64,000 bases of DNA from Gemmatimonadota bacterium (GTDB lineage: Bacteria; Latescibacterota; UBA2968; UBA8231). The translations under genes and the position numbers were made by a program. The DNA lies in NCBI GenBank assembly GCA_018660835.1, contig JABJJN010000056.1, positions 62,001 to 126,000 on the forward strand. Direction: 5' to 3'. The notes beneath the pieces were generated by a model. The model saw only the letters and a program-made list of their open reading frames with translations. It did not search any database and was not told where the DNA came from. Positions 16,863-26,235 of this stretch are shown piece by piece; position 1 is the stretch's first letter; the number at the start of each line of letters is the position of its first letter.

Positions 16863-17515
16863 CAGATGTTGCCGGTCTGGGCGGTGGCTACGGCGACTCT
16901 GAGCCAGATGCAGCGCCAACGGTGGCCGCCGTCCTTGATGCCGTCCGACCCGGCGACCGCGAAGCCCAGTTGGTCGTGATCTCCGGCCCCCCCGGGGTAG
17001 GCAAGAGCCTTCTGGCCAGTAGCCTTTGCAAGACATGCGGCACCACATCCATAGACAAAGACTGGAGTGCAGGCGGCTTCATCCTCGAGGCTTCTGCACA
17101 GGTAGAAGATGGCCAGAACGCCGCCTATGACGGCCCGCGCTACTGGCAGCGACTTCGCCCACTCGAATATGCGGGAGCCATGACCACTGCCTGCGCGAAC
17201 CTGGTTGGACGGCGAACGGTGACTTTGACCGGTGGCTGGGGACCGGAGCTGGCCATTGACGCACTGTGGACGGGACTAGAAGAGCGTTTGGCGCCTACGA
17301 GACTTGTCGTATTGCATCTCGATGCGCCGACCGTGGAGATCTGGCGGCAAAGAATGGCAAAACGTGGATCCCGCAGTGATCTACCCTGGTTTGGAAGATT
17401 CGCTGAGGTTGTCACCTCCCATTCCGTCTGGTCTGGTGCCCACCGGCTTGCAAGCGATGGCCCACCACACGCCATTTTACAGGCGGCCATCGCAGCGATC
17501 CCAACCCATCCGTGA
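16859..17515 (+). CDS. P-loop NTPase/kinase-like protein of unknown role
   Basis: A 218-residue protein with a clear Walker A motif (ISGPPGVGKSLLAS, around residues 41-54) in a P-loop kinase-like layout. A possible Walker B-like strand is RLVVLHLDAPTVEIW, and a basic region (RQRMAKRGSRSD) resembles the lid of small kinases. It has no membrane segment. It begins with a GTG inside the stop of the uronate dehydrogenase-like gene, so it may phosphorylate a sugar or nucleotide in the same pathway; that is inference. It could instead be an AAA-type regulator or a zeta-toxin relative. A NupC-type transporter follows after 41 nt. Confidence 0.65.
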   Translation: MTDVAGLGGGYGDSEPDAAPTVAAVLDAVRPGDREAQLVVISGPPGVGKSLLASSLCKTCGTTSIDKDWSAGGFILEASAQVEDGQNAAYDGPRYWQRLRPLEYAGAMTTACANLVGRRTVTLTGGWGPELAIDALWTGLEERLAPTRLVVLHLDAPTVEIWRQRMAKRGSRSDLPWFGRFAEVVTSHSVWSGAHRLASDGPPHAILQAAIAAIPTHP

Positions 17516-17556
17516 ATCGAATGCAGTCGATGACCCACACATTGGGAGTCTGACGT

Positions 17557-18819
17557 ATGGAAACTCTCCACAGTGCCTTTGGCTATGTCGCCCTTCTCGC
17601 GATCGCCTGGCTTTTGGGTCGACGAACTGGCTCGCCGCCCTGGCGAACCATCGCGGTCGCCTCTGTTTTACAGGTGGGACTGGCTGCCCTGCTGTTGTTG
17701 ACTGGCCTGCGATACCACGTATTCGGTGCTGTGGGAGCGCTCACCCAGTTGCTGAAGAACACGTCCCAGAAGGCGGGAGAATCGCTACTCTTTATCGGCG
17801 TCAGTAATCCTGAGTTTTCGAGCACCTATGGACCGATCATCGCTCTTGAGATCGCCTCGGTCATCATATTCGTCGCCTCTCTGTCGCGAATCCTCTATCA
17901 CTATCGTCTACTACCCTGGCTGATCGGTCGACTCAGTGGGGCAATGCAGCGACTCATGGGAATCAGTGGCGCCGAATCAGTCGCTGTTGCTGCCAATGTC
18001 CTACTCGGCATGACAGAGGCCCCCCTGTTGATCAGGCCGTACGTGCAACGACTTACGACGAGCGAGTTGTTTTGCATGATGGTCGCTGGCATGGCAACCA
18101 TCGCAGGTACGGTCATGGTCGTGTACGCATCCATGCTTTCCGGCGCTCACGCCGAAATCGCCGGACACCTGTTCACGGCGTCGCTCATCAGTGCCCCGGC
18201 GGCGATCGCGGTAGCCAAACTCATGTTGCCCGAAACTCAGATCCCAGCAACGGCTGGTCAGCACGTCGAACTACCGGCGGACGACACCCTCAATGGGCTG
18301 GATGCAGCCGCACGCGGAGCGACGGAAGGCATGCAACTCTTTATCAATATCCTCGCCATGCTCATCGCTTTCATCGGTCTTGTGGCGCTGGCAAACTCAA
18401 CGATCGCCTGGATTGATACACAGGTTCACTCGGGCGCTGCAGTGGGATGGACGTTGCAGGCCATCGCTGGCTGGATCTTTCGACTTCCCGTATGGCTTAT
18501 GGGAATCACCTGGTCAGAAGCGGGCACAGTGGGATCCCTGATGGGGATCAAGACCGTCCTCAATGAGTTCGTCGCATTTGTGGAGTTGTCGAATCTGATG
18601 TCCCAGCAGCCGGCCCCGTTGAGCTCTCGCAGTTTTCTGATCTGCACCTATGCCCTGTGCGGCTTCGCAAATTTTGGCTCCGTTGCAATTATGATTGGTG
18701 GCATTGGAGGAATTGCCCCCGAGCGCCGAGGGGACCTGGCTCGGCTTGGATTTCGTGCCATTGTCGCGGGCACATTGGCCACAATGCTGACGGGTTGCAT
18801 CGTTGGACTCTTCGTCTAA
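17557..18819 (+). CDS. NupC-family concentrative nucleoside transporter
   Basis: A 420-residue polytopic membrane protein of the CNT/NupC family, which imports nucleosides with Na+ or H+. Recognisable features are SLLFIGV in the first third, the re-entrant segment GAESVAVAANVLLGMTEAPL with the conserved Glu, VAGMATIAGTVMVVYASML, the central GATEGMQLFINILAML, and the C-terminal LCGFANFGSVAIMIGGIGG. Length is standard. It follows the P-loop gene by 41 nt. Nucleoside import next to a P-loop kinase-like gene could indicate salvage, but no nucleoside kinase is proven. Confidence 0.9.
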   Translation: METLHSAFGYVALLAIAWLLGRRTGSPPWRTIAVASVLQVGLAALLLLTGLRYHVFGAVGALTQLLKNTSQKAGESLLFIGVSNPEFSSTYGPIIALEIASVIIFVASLSRILYHYRLLPWLIGRLSGAMQRLMGISGAESVAVAANVLLGMTEAPLLIRPYVQRLTTSELFCMMVAGMATIAGTVMVVYASMLSGAHAEIAGHLFTASLISAPAAIAVAKLMLPETQIPATAGQHVELPADDTLNGLDAAARGATEGMQLFINILAMLIAFIGLVALANSTIAWIDTQVHSGAAVGWTLQAIAGWIFRLPVWLMGITWSEAGTVGSLMGIKTVLNEFVAFVELSNLMSQQPAPLSSRSFLICTYALCGFANFGSVAIMIGGIGGIAPERRGDLARLGFRAIVAGTLATMLTGCIVGLFV

Positions 18820-18905
18820 AGTCTCATGAACGCAGGCCGACGAAAAAAAGGAATTGGGCCTAAGCCGTTGGCAGCAAACCGCTTGGGGTCGTACCGTCAC
18901 GGCAA

Positions 18906-19271
18906 GTGAACCAATCGGGATCGATTCAGTCTGTCGGATCGTCCGACATGTGCTTAGATTATCTCTCTGCGACCCTCAAAAACGCTAGAAAGCGGCTACA
19001 GAAACTCCCGATGGCCAAAGAACGCAAGTCCGCCTACCGCGCGCAGTTCGACGGTCACCGTCGCCTCGCGGCTGCCGTCATTCTTCAAGCGATCAAAGAT
19101 GTTTCGTCAGGGCCGTCTCATCAGGACAAGGAGACGGCCGTTGAGTTCCTCCAGGGCGATATGTGGCCCTTTTCGGATGTTCTCGACCTACCCGCAGACG
19201 GGGCAGCATTGCAGGATTACTTGAAGAACGCAGATCTCAGTTCGCTTGAGGCTGATCCGGCGACAAACTAG
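18906..19271 (+). CDS. Hypothetical protein, 121 residues
   Basis: I do not recognise this protein. It is soluble and helical by eye. The segment GHRRLAAAVILQAIKDV followed by AVEFLQGDMWPFSDVL looks like a compact conserved domain (residues ~50-100). The start is uncertain: GTG at 18906 or ATG at 18948, neither with a strong ribosome-binding site. A 6-bp inverted repeat (GTCGGA/TCCGAC, 18933-18947) sits directly before the ATG at 18948 and could hide or mark a translation start. It lies between the nucleoside transporter (same strand) and the convergent hybrid kinase. Confidence 0.55.
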   Translation: MNQSGSIQSVGSSDMCLDYLSATLKNARKRLQKLPMAKERKSAYRAQFDGHRRLAAAVILQAIKDVSSGPSHQDKETAVEFLQGDMWPFSDVLDLPADGAALQDYLKNADLSSLEADPATN

Positions 19272-19289
19272 TTTATCGTGGACGGGAGC

Positions 19290-21809
19290 CTAAGGCTCTC
19301 GCCCCGTCATCACGCGATCCAATACGTGACTCAGCACGACGATGTCATATGGCTTGGCCACGACATCGACGAATCCGTGATGTGCATAATCAGCCATGAC
19401 GGGATCGTCTGAGTAGCCGCTGGATACGATGGCACATGTATCCGCATTGATGTCCAGCAGATGCCTTAGTGCTTCTCTCCCCCCCATCCCTCCCGGGATG
19501 GTTAGATCCATAATGACAATGTCGAATTCTTCGCCTTCTTCGAAGGCGGATCGATATTTCTCGATGGCCTCACTTCCCTCAGAAGCAAAATCGGCAACAT
19601 AACCCAGGCTCAGCAGCATCTCTCCCGCGAGGCGGCGAATGGGTTCCTCGTCATCAACCACCAACACGCGCCCCGCGCCGGGAATCAAGCCGAGATCATC
19701 ATCCAAATCCTCCCAGACGGGGACGGTTGTCGCCGGTAGATAGATCTCAAAGATTGTACCCTCACCGACGTGCGACGCGACGGTCACGTGCCCGCCGTGG
19801 TTTTTTACAATCGCATAGGCTGTCGCCAGGCCGAGGCCACTGCCCTCTATCTTGGTCGTGAAGTATGGATCGAAAATGCGCTGCAAATGCTCCTCTGAAA
19901 TGCCATCGCCATTGTCACTGACGACGATGTGGAGATAGCGGCCAGCAGGCAAAGGAAGTCCGTCAGACTCGATCAGATCTCGATTGTGGGCCCGCAGAAA
20001 CAACCGTCCGCCATCGGGCATCGCCTGATCAGCATTGATCACCAGATTCTGGATGACCTGGCTGATCTGACCCCGATCCACCTCCGCCGCCCACAATTCT
20101 TGACCGATATCAAATTCACATGCGACATTGGACCCACGAGTCGTAAACGTCGCTGAATCGCGCAACAGATCGGCCATGGATGCTGCCTGTTTGACAGGGG
20201 CACCGCCTTTGGCAAAGGCCAATAGTTGGTGAGTCAGATCCGTCGCGCGATCCGCCGCCGCCTCGACTTCCGACAAGTGCTCGAAAAGACCGCTGTTCGG
20301 TTCGATCTGCCCCTTGGCCAGTGACAGATAGCCGACGATCGTTGTCAGAATGTTGTTAAAGTCATGGGCAATCCCGCCGGCAAGAACACCCAAGGATTCG
20401 AGTTTCTCCGTCTTGAGCAACTCTTCCTCCATCTGGCGCTGCGCCGCGACATCTCGCGATACGAGCACGACGCCGATGGTTTTCCCCTCGTCGTCGCGGA
20501 TAGGCGCCGTGCTTGTGGAGATCAGTCGTTCACTGCCGTCACGCGCGATCAGAGCACTCTGGAGATCCAGATCGATCGCTGACCCGGACTGCAAGACGCG
20601 CGTTACGGGGTTCTGTTTCGCTTGTCGAGTGTTCTCGTCGAGGATCTCGAAAATTTCGGGAAAGGATCGGCCAACAGCCTCTGCTTGTTGCCACCCTGTC
20701 AATGATTCTGCCACTCGATTCATGAGCACGATCCGTCCCTCTGAATCGGTTGCCACGACGCTGTCGGCGATGCTGCGCAAGGTCACGGCGAGACGTTCGC
20801 GCTCGGCGGCCAGCTCGAGCAGATCCTCAAGGCGGCGAAAACCTTCTGTCAGGGCTTCGGCCAGTTCCTCCAGCATGACCACATGTTCGTCGCTGAAGGC
20901 GTCCGGTTCGCTGCTATTGACTGCCAGAGTACCATGCGAGAACGGCACGTCGAGAATGCTGCGAATCGCTCCATAGTACTCCTGCATGCGGCCAAATTCA
21001 GACTGTGGATCCTGCGCACGCAGGTCTCTGCGGTAGACGGTCTCGCCGCGCTTCCACATGGCAACGACCGTTTCAGCAGCACCGTCACCGGTCGCCCGCA
21101 TGGTGCGCGGCCCCGAACTCTGGTGATCGTAGACGGTCACAGGAGGCGTGCCAGTCTTGGTATCGACAACATGGATCACACAATTCTGAAATGGCACGCC
21201 GAGTCGATCGAGACCCTCCCAAATGCTGGTAACGACATTGTCGATGTCCGTGCTGGTCTGCATCCGCCAGACTTGCTCACGAACGCGAGCAAGCGTCGCG
21301 CGACGCACATCGCGCCGGGCGCGTTCGTCGATCTCCTTCTGCAGAGCCTCATTTGCCTGCTGTAGCTCAGCGGTTCTTTCCTCGACACGTAACTCAAGTT
21401 CATCATGTGCTTCGCGCAGGGCACGTTCAGCCTGATGCTTGTAGAGAGCAACTTCAATGGTCGTCTGTAATTCGCGCTCCTCGAATGGTTTGAGCAGGTA
21501 ACCATAGGGCTCGGTCACTTTTGCCCGCTCGAGGGTGCGGTCATTGGAGAATGCGGTGAGGTAGACGACGGGAATACGTAGTTGGGTTGTGATCTGTTCC
21601 GCCGCCTCGACGCCGTCCATCGCACCTTCGAGGCTGATATCCATCAGCACGAGCTGTGGACTCTCTCGAGAGGCTGTGGCAATGGCGGCTTCGCCCGTTG
21701 CCACGACATGAGGCACACGATAACCCATGCGCTCCAATCTCTGTTGGAGATCGAGGGCAACGATCGGTTCGTCTTCGACGACCAGTATCTGGGTAGACTC
21801 TTGATCCAT
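19290..21809 (-). CDS. Hybrid sensor histidine kinase (REC-GAF-PAS-HisKA-HATPase-REC)
   Basis: An 839-residue soluble signalling protein (counted from the ATG at 21809). In order: a receiver domain with phospho-acceptor D57 ([10 protein letters not shown]); a coiled coil (~120-175); a GAF-like domain (~180-325); a PAS domain (~335-455, [19 protein letters not shown]); a HisKA domain with H482 in [11 protein letters not shown]; an HATPase domain ([40 protein letters not shown]); and a final receiver ([29 protein letters not shown]). A receiver at both ends suggests input from another kinase and intramolecular output; no DNA-binding domain or partner regulator lies nearby. A GTG at 21824 is an alternative start. 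No membrane segments, so it senses a cytoplasmic cue. Confidence 0.9.
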   Translation of the reverse strand: MDQESTQILVVEDEPIVALDLQQRLERMGYRVPHVVATGEAAIATASRESPQLVLMDISLEGAMDGVEAAEQITTQLRIPVVYLTAFSNDRTLERAKVTEPYGYLLKPFEERELQTTIEVALYKHQAERALREAHDELELRVEERTAELQQANEALQKEIDERARRDVRRATLARVREQVWRMQTSTDIDNVVTSIWEGLDRLGVPFQNCVIHVVDTKTGTPPVTVYDHQSSGPRTMRATGDGAAETVVAMWKRGETVYRRDLRAQDPQSEFGRMQEYYGAIRSILDVPFSHGTLAVNSSEPDAFSDEHVVMLEELAEALTEGFRRLEDLLELAAERERLAVTLRSIADSVVATDSEGRIVLMNRVAESLTGWQQAEAVGRSFPEIFEILDENTRQAKQNPVTRVLQSGSAIDLDLQSALIARDGSERLISTSTAPIRDDEGKTIGVVLVSRDVAAQRQMEEELLKTEKLESLGVLAGGIAHDFNNILTTIVGYLSLAKGQIEPNSGLFEHLSEVEAAADRATDLTHQLLAFAKGGAPVKQAASMADLLRDSATFTTRGSNVACEFDIGQELWAAEVDRGQISQVIQNLVINADQAMPDGGRLFLRAHNRDLIESDGLPLPAGRYLHIVVSDNGDGISEEHLQRIFDPYFTTKIEGSGLGLATAYAIVKNHGGHVTVASHVGEGTIFEIYLPATTVPVWEDLDDDLGLIPGAGRVLVVDDEEPIRRLAGEMLLSLGYVADFASEGSEAIEKYRSAFEEGEEFDIVIMDLTIPGGMGGREALRHLLDINADTCAIVSSGYSDDPVMADYAHHGFVDVVAKPYDIVVLSHVLDRVMTGREP

Positions 21810-21910
21810 TGAGAGACTCAGCACCTGTCAGGTTGACCACCGTAACGTAGCGGCAGGGCATGTCTGTGGGCAACGCAGGTCAGCACAGCAACTATTTGTA
21901 CAATAGAAAA

Positions 21911-21950
21911 CAGGGGGCTACGACTGAACCGTCGCAACCCCCTGCTTTTT
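21911..21950. terminator. Bidirectional rho-independent terminator
   Basis: A strong hairpin with arms CAGGGGG..CGAC and GTCG..CCCCCTG is followed by CTTTTT on the + side and by TTTTCT on the minus side. It sits directly downstream of tRNA-Lys on the minus strand and separates it from the histidine kinase gene. Confidence 0.88.
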
Positions 21951-21951
21951 A

Positions 21952-22027
21952 TGGTGCGCCCACAGGGACTCGAACCCCGGACCAACTGATTAAGAGTCAG
22001 TCGCTCTACCAACTGAGCTATAGGCGC
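21952..22027 (-). tRNA. tRNA-Lys (anticodon CUU)
   Basis: Read on the minus strand, a complete cloverleaf is visible. The acceptor stem is GCGCCTA/TGGGCGC, position 8-9 is TA, and the D arm GCTCAGTTGGTAGAGC is standard. The anticodon stem ACTGA/TCAGT holds the loop CTCTTAA with CUU as anticodon. The T arm contains GTTCGAGTC, with discriminator A and an encoded CCA. It has its own promoter upstream and a terminator downstream, so it is a single-gene transcription unit. It decodes AAG lysine codons. Confidence 0.97.
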
Positions 22028-22044
22028 ACCTGTTGAGGCGATAG

Positions 22045-22073
22045 AGGATAGGCCACCACCCGGCAGATGTCAA
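22045..22073 (-). promoter_or_regulatory. Promoter of tRNA-Lys
   Basis: On the minus strand TTGACA (22073-22068) and TATCCT (22050-22045) are separated by 17 nt, ending 18 nt before the tRNA 5' end. Confidence 0.78.
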
Positions 22074-22150
22074 CGAACACGACAGGGCCAAAAGGTCTCA
22101 AGTACCTGTTTCTTATCGACATTGGGCACAATTGACGTATCCCGGTCAGT

Positions 22151-22179
22151 TTGACATTTGGTCTGGATCGGCGTAGCTT
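22151..22179 (+). promoter_or_regulatory. Promoter before the TPR/efp gene group
   Basis: A perfect TTGACA (22151-22156) is followed after 17 nt by TAGCTT (22174-22179), about 58 nt before the ATG of the TPR gene. It is divergent from the tRNA promoter. It probably drives the TPR gene and may reach efp-accBC-gcvH. Confidence 0.6.
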
Positions 22180-22236
22180 ACGCGGCTCTTTTTCCCCCTA
22201 TCAGGCCATGCTACGAGGCCCTGCTGCTATGAGGCC

Positions 22237-23736
22237 ATGTTCGAGCGCGCTGCCAAACTCGAGAAGGTCTTCCGCCGCCATCCCGGCGCACCGCTGTTCG
22301 CTCGGCTAGCCGAGCACGCGTTGCGCAAAGGCCGCTTAATGAGGGCCCAGGTTCTTTGCGAGGAAGGCCGGGAGCGATTTCCAGACTACCCCACGGGGCA
22401 TGTCATTCTTGGTCGTGTGTACGAAATGCAAGGCCTGTGGGAGGATGCCCGCGCAGCCTTTGACCAGGGGCTGCGCCTGGATCCCGATCAGCCGGCCGTC
22501 TACCGCAGGTTGTCGAAAGTATACCAGGAACTCGGCAACCCGACGCTGGCACTCAAGTGCCTGGAGAGTGCCGCGCGGCTCGACCCACTCAGTGATTCCA
22601 TCGCAGGGCAGTTGGCGGCTCTTGCAAAGCGAACACGTCAGTCGACGACGACGATAGCTTCCGCCGATGAACCTGATTCTCCGGCGACGCCTGCGCCGCA
22701 GCCTGGGGCCAAAGACCCACCAGAGCCCATCGGCGAATCGGCGCCGAAAATGACGGCCGAGCCATTCTTGCCTGCCGTGGAGGTTGACGAAGCAGAGCCT
22801 CTCGCAGATCCTGAAATCTCTGCGACGCCCGAGATTTCTGTTGGAACGCAGGAAGTTTCTGTTGGCACGCAGGACGTTGCAGTGGAGGAGCCCTTTTCCA
22901 CTGTGCAGTCCCTGCCGGAGTGGGAACCATCCACGCCTGCACCTGCACTGGAGATACCTGAAGTCAGACCGGCGGCTCAGATCCCCTCGTCTGGATTCGA
23001 GGTAGCACCACCGCCTCCTGACGCGGCACCTGTGCCACTGCTGGCTGACAAGGAACTGGAACCACCGATGACTGGTGTGTCAGCGGGCCCGGATACGTCA
23101 GCAGAATCTGAGGAAATTGCTTCACCTTCTCCGCCAGAAACAGCCGAGTTGCAGGATCTGGACTTCGACAGTAGCGAAGTAGCGGCACTTGGTGAGGGTC
23201 TATTTGAAGGGGACGAAGAGGAACCCGATGCCCCACAAGCGCCACCTCAGAAAAAACAAATCGTTGCGGCCCAGGCCGTGCATCCCCAGACTCCAGAGGT
23301 GGCACGGGCAGCGCAGGAGACACACAAGCACGAGAGTCAGCCACCCGTAGCCCCAGTGCCACCAGCCGAATCTTTGCCTGAGACGCCGCCGCCGGCAACG
23401 CCGTCTCCTGTGCTTTCAGTAGCCGACGAGGTCGCGGATGCTGTCGAAAAACTCGCGCCGGAGCCGATCGAGGCCGACCTTGTGCAGACGGCGGGGTTTG
23501 CTCGGCGGGCCGATGATGGTCTGCGGGATCTTGTGGATGACATTCAGGGCCCTGAGGATGCACAAACAGGGAACGTGACGGAGCCTTCGCCATTGGCAAC
23601 GGTCACACTGGCTCAGCTATACCATCGGCAGGGGTTCAGTGAACGCGCTGCACAGATTTACGAACAGATCCTGGCAACTGATCCATCCAATCAGTCGGCG
23701 CGAGCCGGCCTGGAGAGCTTGGATACGAATTCATGA
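22237..23736 (+). CDS. TPR protein with a long proline/glutamate-rich linker
   Basis: A 499-residue soluble protein. Residues ~1-130 contain three or four TPR-like units (PLFARLAEHALRKGRLMRAQ, ILGRVYEMQGLWEDARAAF, RLSKVYQELGNPTLALKC). Residues ~135-440 are low-complexity, rich in Pro, Glu and Ala, with a short near-repeat SVGTQEV/SVGTQDV, and are probably disordered. A last TPR unit (LAQLYHRQGFSERAAQIYEQIL) closes the protein. It has no signal peptide or membrane helix. The two TPR ends joined by a flexible acidic linker suggest a tether between partners. The cell process is unknown. It is followed by efp after 39 nt. Confidence 0.75.
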   Translation: MFERAAKLEKVFRRHPGAPLFARLAEHALRKGRLMRAQVLCEEGRERFPDYPTGHVILGRVYEMQGLWEDARAAFDQGLRLDPDQPAVYRRLSKVYQELGNPTLALKCLESAARLDPLSDSIAGQLAALAKRTRQSTTTIASADEPDSPATPAPQPGAKDPPEPIGESAPKMTAEPFLPAVEVDEAEPLADPEISATPEISVGTQEVSVGTQDVAVEEPFSTVQSLPEWEPSTPAPALEIPEVRPAAQIPSSGFEVAPPPPDAAPVPLLADKELEPPMTGVSAGPDTSAESEEIASPSPPETAELQDLDFDSSEVAALGEGLFEGDEEEPDAPQAPPQKKQIVAAQAVHPQTPEVARAAQETHKHESQPPVAPVPPAESLPETPPPATPSPVLSVADEVADAVEKLAPEPIEADLVQTAGFARRADDGLRDLVDDIQGPEDAQTGNVTEPSPLATVTLAQLYHRQGFSERAAQIYEQILATDPSNQSARAGLESLDTNS

Positions 23737-23775
23737 GATTGAGATCAACAACTCCAACACTTACTCGACGAGACC

Positions 23776-24333
23776 ATGGCAGACACATCCAATTTCCGTA
23801 ACGGCTTTACGATCAAACTCGAGAACGAGTTGTTTACGATTGTAGAATTTCAGCACGTGAAACCGGGCAAGGGCAACGCCTTCGTGCGCACGCGTTTGAA
23901 GAACGCCCACACCGGTGCCGTCATTGACCGGACGTTTCGATCTGGCGACAAAGTCGAGGAAATCCGCATTGAACGACGCGAAAGCCAATTCCTCTACGCC
24001 GAGGGGGAGGATTATCACTTCATGGATTCCGAGTCCTTCGAGCAGAGCATCATCGCCGGAACCATGGTGGGAGATGGCGCAAATTTGCTCAAGGAGAACG
24101 AAACGGTTTCTGTCTTGGTCGCTGAAGAGCGGGCCATTGGCGTCGAATTGCCGAATTTCGTTGAGATCGAGGTGACGCAGACCGATCCGGGCGTCCGCGG
24201 CGATACGGCAACAGGTGCCATCAAACCCGCGACACTCGCAACGGGTGCCATTGTCTCAGTTCCCCTGTTTGTCAATCAGGGAGATGTATTGAAAATCGAC
24301 ACACGCACGGGCGGATATGTCGAGCGTGTGTGA
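23776..24333 (+). CDS. efp: Elongation factor P
   Basis: A 185-residue EF-P, which enters ribosomes stalled on polyproline and speeds peptide bond formation. The KOW-like N-terminal domain holds the modification loop HVKPGKGNAF with Lys32, the lysine type rather than the arginine type that is rhamnosylated. Two OB domains follow, with the family pattern DPGVRGDTATGAIKPATLATGA near the middle of the last domain and the C-terminal RTGGYVERV. Length is standard. It is followed by accB and accC, a common bacterial gene order. Proline-rich linkers in several neighbours (TPR protein, FliG-like protein) would be natural clients. Confidence 0.97.
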   Translation: MADTSNFRNGFTIKLENELFTIVEFQHVKPGKGNAFVRTRLKNAHTGAVIDRTFRSGDKVEEIRIERRESQFLYAEGEDYHFMDSESFEQSIIAGTMVGDGANLLKENETVSVLVAEERAIGVELPNFVEIEVTQTDPGVRGDTATGAIKPATLATGAIVSVPLFVNQGDVLKIDTRTGGYVERV

Positions 24334-24384
24334 GCATCAGATCCAGCCGACATTTGTTACGGCGTTAGACAGAAGGCGGCAAAG

Positions 24385-24840
24385 TTGAAGGAAGCCAACA
24401 TCCGCAAGCTTATCGAGATCTTCCAGGAGAGTGGCGTGGAAGAACTCGAGTATCAGGAGAGTTTCTGGCGTGGTATCCGGCTCAAACTATCCAGAAATCG
24501 CCGGACTGAGGGGGCAACCGTTCTGCAGGCGCCCCCCACGACCGTTGCACCTGCCGCTACCCCTGCCCCTGCGGCGGCCAGCGCACCAGTCGATGATGGA
24601 CTGCATGTCGTGACATCTCCCATGGTAGGGACCTTCTATCGGTCACCCTCACCTGAGGCAGAGGCTTTCGTCAACGTCGGAGATCGGGTCAAAGTGGGGC
24701 AGACCATCTGTATTATCGAGGCCATGAAAATCATGAACGAGATTGAGGCCGACGTAGATGGCGAAGTGGTAGAAGCCGATATCGACAGTGGTAGCCCTGT
24801 GGAATACGGTCAGACTTTGTTCAGCATCCGCCCGGTCTGA
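24385..24840 (+). CDS. accB: Biotin carboxyl carrier protein of acetyl-CoA carboxylase
   Basis: A 151-residue BCCP, the swinging arm that carries carboxybiotin between AccC and the transferase in fatty acid synthesis. Residues ~1-40 form the N-terminal AccC-binding segment, followed by an Ala/Pro-rich linker. A C-terminal biotinyl domain has [17 protein letters not shown] and the biotinylated lysine in [12 protein letters not shown]. The start is a TTG with AGAAGG 8 nt upstream. accC follows after 9 nt, also with a TTG start, which could keep both at balanced low levels. AccA and AccD are not in the window. Confidence 0.97.
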   Translation: MKEANIRKLIEIFQESGVEELEYQESFWRGIRLKLSRNRRTEGATVLQAPPTTVAPAATPAPAAASAPVDDGLHVVTSPMVGTFYRSPSPEAEAFVNVGDRVKVGQTICIIEAMKIMNEIEADVDGEVVEADIDSGSPVEYGQTLFSIRPV

Positions 24841-24849
24841 GGTTCGATC

Positions 24850-26208
24850 TTGTTCAAGAAGATCCTAATTGCCGACCGTGGTGAGATCGCCCTGCGTATC
24901 ATTCGCACCTGTAAGGATCTGGGCATCGGAACCGTCGCCGTGTACTCTGAGGCCGACGCGCATGCATCACACGTGCTGTTTGCCGACGAGGATGTATGTA
25001 TCGGTCCACCTGCGGGTGAGGCGAGTTATCGAAATGTGAACAACATTATCTCCGCCGCCGAACTGACCAATGCAGACGCCATTCACCCCGGCTATGGCCC
25101 TCTGGCTGAAAACGCCGAGTTCGCTGGAGTTTGCAGCTCGAGTGGCATCAAGTTCATTGGCCCCCCTGCCAGCGCCATCGACAAAATGGGCGACAAGGCG
25201 ACGGCGCGCAGTACAATGGACGCCGCCGGAGTGCCTATCATCCCCGGTAGCGAGGAAGTAATCGCCAACGTCGAAGAGGCCCACGTGCGAGCCGATGAGA
25301 TCGGCTATCCTGTACGTCTAAAAGCGAGTGCAGGAGGCGGTGGTCGCGGCATGCGCGTCGTCAATGCGCCGGAAGAGATGGAGGAGGCGTGGAATCTTGC
25401 TCGCCTTGAAGCACGCACAGCATTCACCTCCGATGCGTTGTATATGGAGCGGTCGATCAATTCTGCACGCCACATCGAAGTGCAGATTCTGGGTGATGAG
25501 CATGGAAATGTCGTCCACGTTGGCGAGCGCGAGTGTTCGATCCAGCGACGACACCAGAAGCTATTAGAAGAGAGTCCCAGCCCCGCTGTCGATGAGCAAC
25601 TTCGTCAGCGCCTGGGTGAAGCTGCCGTGGAGGGTGCCAAGAGCATCGGCTATGCGAGTGCCGGAACGGTGGAGTTCCTTGTCGATGAAAAGCTCGACTT
25701 CTATTTCATGGAAATGAACACACGGATCCAGGTCGAGCATCCGGTCTCAGAGTCGATCAGCGGTCTGGATCTAATTGCCGAGATGATCCGCATCGCTTGG
25801 GGTGAGCCACTCGGATACGAGCAGCGCGACGTCCCCATCGCCGGACATGCGATTGAGTGTCGGATCAATGCAGAGGACCCGGAGAGAAACTTCATGCCCT
25901 CTGCGGGCAAGATTACGGCGCTACACATGCCGGGTGGCCCTGGCATACGCGTCGACAGCCACCTGTATCAAGGCTACGCCGTTCCCCCCTACTACGATTC
26001 CCTGCTCGCAAAGCTGATTGCCAGCGGCCGAGACCGGCAGCAGGCAATCGCCCGTATGCGGCGAGCCCTTTCTGAATTCACCATCGAAGGGGTGGCTACG
26101 ACGATCCCCTTTCATCGGATGCTGATGGAGAACGAGGATTTTCTTCAAGGGAATTTCGATACTGAGTGGGTCAATCGCAGTGAGTTTGGCAGCGCCGTCG
26201 TCGGCTAG
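24850..26208 (+). CDS. accC: Biotin carboxylase subunit of acetyl-CoA carboxylase
   Basis: A 452-residue ATP-grasp enzyme that carboxylates the biotin on AccB using ATP and bicarbonate. Landmarks are KKILIADRGEIALRIIRTC (usually NRGEIA, here DRGEIA), the GYGPLAENAEFA segment (usually GYGFLSEN), the ATP lid ASAGGGGRGMR, the ERECSIQRRHQKL loop, and FMEMNTRIQVEHPVSE with the catalytic Arg and Glu. Length is standard. The start is TTG with GAGG upstream. It follows accB and precedes gcvH by 27 nt. Confidence 0.96.
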   Translation: MFKKILIADRGEIALRIIRTCKDLGIGTVAVYSEADAHASHVLFADEDVCIGPPAGEASYRNVNNIISAAELTNADAIHPGYGPLAENAEFAGVCSSSGIKFIGPPASAIDKMGDKATARSTMDAAGVPIIPGSEEVIANVEEAHVRADEIGYPVRLKASAGGGGRGMRVVNAPEEMEEAWNLARLEARTAFTSDALYMERSINSARHIEVQILGDEHGNVVHVGERECSIQRRHQKLLEESPSPAVDEQLRQRLGEAAVEGAKSIGYASAGTVEFLVDEKLDFYFMEMNTRIQVEHPVSESISGLDLIAEMIRIAWGEPLGYEQRDVPIAGHAIECRINAEDPERNFMPSAGKITALHMPGGPGIRVDSHLYQGYAVPPYYDSLLAKLIASGRDRQQAIARMRRALSEFTIEGVATTIPFHRMLMENEDFLQGNFDTEWVNRSEFGSAVVG

Positions 26209-26235
26209 CGACGGTCGAAATGAGAAAGGACAGCC

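Noticed and set aside
19290..21809. Treating the hybrid kinase as part of the tRNA transcript
   Set aside because: A strong terminator at 21911-21950 separates them.
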